Shown here: positions 49,848-51,152 of the stretch, in pieces
Numbering within the stretch: position 1 is the stretch's first letter
Layout of the letters: the number at the start of each line of letters is the position of its first letter
From: CAJJDF01 sp965655625
GTDB taxonomy: Bacteria; Bacteroidota; Bacteroidia; Flavobacteriales_D; CAJJDF01
Direction of reading: 5' to 3'
NCBI GenBank assembly: GCA_965655625.1
Contig: CBFHHA010000015.1
Span: 1-51,152, forward strand
Length of the DNA stretch: 51,152 nucleotides
The notes under the pieces: generated by a model
Database searches by the model: none
What the model saw: only the letters and a program-made list of their open reading frames with translations
What the model was told of the DNA's origin: nothing
Program-made: the position numbers and the translations under genes

Positions 49848-51128
49848 TTACTTCACTTTGACACTACCTGCTGCCACAATTGTCAACTCATTGAGGTAGG
49901 TTTGGGCTAATTTAAGAATATCTTGAGAGTTAGTAGCGTGGATATCGCTCATATATTGTGTGTAATAATTATTCGGTAGGTTATGGTAATGAAGTGACTT
50001 AAATCGTTCCAGCATGTCAAAAGCACCATCGGTATTTTGTAACAAAGAACCCAGCATGTAGTTTTTTACTTTGGTTAGTTCTTCTTCCGATACTAGCTCA
50101 TTTTGAAGTGTATGGATTTCTTTCCTTATTTCATTTAATGCAAGTTGAGTTACCTCTTTACCTACTTCTGTATAAATTATGTGGCTTGTCCCATCAATTT
50201 TACTCATCAAAGCGGATCCAATTCCGTAAGTGTATCCTTTTTCTTCTCTTATGTTTGTCATCAGTCGCGAACCAAAATATCCACCAAAAATTGTATTCAT
50301 CACCTTTAGCTTCGAGAAATCTGGATGACCCAATGAAATTGTAGGTTTTCCAATACGAAACGAAGTCTGAATGGCGTCTGGTTTGAGGATAGAATGTGTA
50401 GAAGAAAGGTAGGTACTTTCTCCAATGCTAAATTCACTTCTTTTCTTTTCCAACTGTTCTTTCCCAAACAAGTCTTCTAAAAATAAAATAAAACTAGAGT
50501 CAATTTTCCCTGCTACAAAAATCTGAGCATTATTTAAGTTGTAAAATTCCTCGTAAAACTTCCTGGAATCCTCCACCGATATGTTATCAAAAGAGGATAA
50601 CTGAGTGTGTTGAGCATACTTTGTGCCTTTGTATATTAATTTCGAAAAATCTACCGAGGCCAAGGTCTCAACTTTTTCTTGGTTGATGACAAACTTTTGT
50701 TTTTTAATGCTTAGTTTTTGCTCAAATTCTTTTTTTGGAAAGACAGATTCGGTCAAAATCTCTTTTAAAATAGGAAGTACTTTTCCCAAATGTTTGTTCA
50801 AAGTATACAGGCTTACTGTTCCAAAATCTGAATTAACTTCTGTTTCTAAAAAAGCTCCGTAATAATCAATTGCATGTGCAATTTCCAAAGAGTTTTTCTT
50901 TTGTGTGCCTTCCTTCAGCATGGCGTTTGCAAAACTTGCAACCAATGGCTTTAGTTGATATTTTGTGCCTGCTTCGAACACAAACTCTACTTTTACCAAT
51001 TCTTGTGACCCCAAGTTGTATTGAAAAACCGGAATTCCGTTCGATAATTTTTTCTTTTCAGGTAACTGAAATCCTATGTCAGTAATTTCCTGAAATTTAG
51101 GGGCTTTTTTTCTGTCTAATTCTGCCAT
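49848..51128 (-). CDS. M16 peptidase-family protein lacking the zinc-binding motif
   Basis: 426 residues of the M16 (pitrilysin/processing-peptidase) fold: KKLSNGIPVFQYNLGSQELVKVEFVFEAGT, then NSDFGTVSLYTLNKHLGKVLPIL. The C-terminal half has LKVMNTIFGGYFGSRLMTNIREEKGYTYGIGS, the R-x-x-x-G-Y-x-Y-x-x-x motif of M16 proteins. No HxxEH is present (the expected site reads FANAMLKEGTQ), so this is the non-catalytic partner that in this phylum pairs with an active M16 protein, probably encoded just off the right edge. It precedes the outer-membrane protein by 2 bp. Confidence 0.88.
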   Translation of the reverse strand: MAELDRKKAPKFQEITDIGFQLPEKKKLSNGIPVFQYNLGSQELVKVEFVFEAGTKYQLKPLVASFANAMLKEGTQKKNSLEIAHAIDYYGAFLETEVNSDFGTVSLYTLNKHLGKVLPILKEILTESVFPKKEFEQKLSIKKQKFVINQEKVETLASVDFSKLIYKGTKYAQHTQLSSFDNISVEDSRKFYEEFYNLNNAQIFVAGKIDSSFILFLEDLFGKEQLEKKRSEFSIGESTYLSSTHSILKPDAIQTSFRIGKPTISLGHPDFSKLKVMNTIFGGYFGSRLMTNIREEKGYTYGIGSALMSKIDGTSHIIYTEVGKEVTQLALNEIRKEIHTLQNELVSEEELTKVKNYMLGSLLQNTDGAFDMLERFKSLHYHNLPNNYYTQYMSDIHATNSQDILKLAQTYLNELTIVAAGSVKVK

Positions 51129-51152
51129 GTTAATTCTTTTTTTCAGCTAAAT

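Overview
The window is a contiguous chromosomal segment of a low-GC member of the phylum Bacteroidota. A Flavobacteriales-like organism is likely; the family is not decided by what I can see. The evidence is the repeated TAnnTTTG (-7) promoter element with a TTG/TTTG box about 20 bp upstream, weak ribosome binding sites, short lipoprotein signal peptides, and typical phylum families (DUF4254 beside a GT9 heptosyltransferase, a GldI-like FKBP lipoprotein, DUF2851, DUF4159, PorT-like beta-barrel, acyl-CoA carboxylase beta). No prophage, transposase, CRISPR array, tRNA or rRNA was seen. It is mostly ordinary core genome with some unusual intergenic structure.

Layout. 1-1452 (minus): 5' part of ftsE, then rpmA and rplU with their own promoter and terminator. 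1641-4545 (minus): AraC regulator, pirin-like protein and nitroreductase (a likely stress/redox operon), then a 31-residue basic protein and a small GldL-like membrane protein. 4661-8864 (plus): truA, then a transketolase split into two genes with a secreted von Willebrand factor A (VWA) protein gene between the halves. 8988-15561: YbjT-like reductase, a secreted TPR-like protein (minus), a cobalamin-type radical SAM protein, cmk and ApbE. 15566-17947 (minus): PyrR-like phosphoribosyltransferase, TPMT-like methyltransferase, MFS transporter. 17996-20868 (plus): cyclophilin, DUF4159, a small hypothetical and RhlE. 20919-23552 (minus): membrane protein, BtuF-like metal receptor, DinB-like protein and a lipoprotein.

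23992-34622 (plus): glutamine amidotransferase (PabA/TrpG), a solitary minimal sugar-phosphate transferase, acyl-CoA carboxylase beta, FMN reductase, then tpiA-prmA-(1474-residue secreted unknown)-plsY as a tight run. 34635-38133: Lrp regulator divergent from a Cys/Met-metabolism PLP enzyme, then NrnA and a GldI-like FKBP lipoprotein. 38582-40876 (minus): GT9, DUF4254, thioesterase. 40948-45957: membrane protein, lipoprotein, exonuclease III, LOG-family protein, small membrane protein, PPOX flavoprotein (minus), DUF2851. 46043-46412 (minus): RNase P RNA. 46752-51128 (minus): GlcD-type oxidase, RdgB, outer-membrane barrel, and an M16 protein lacking the zinc motif.

The parts that most repay a second look are: a REP-like palindrome forming one hairpin of the RNase P RNA; a candidate terminated small transcript with a 19-codon ORF divergent from rnpB; the VWA gene embedded in a split transketolase operon; inverted pairs of REP-like units in two intergenic regions; several promoters set so close to start codons that leaderless mRNAs are expected; a tandem/palindromic operator-like site with no regulator gene nearby; and the very large unassigned secreted protein upstream of plsY.
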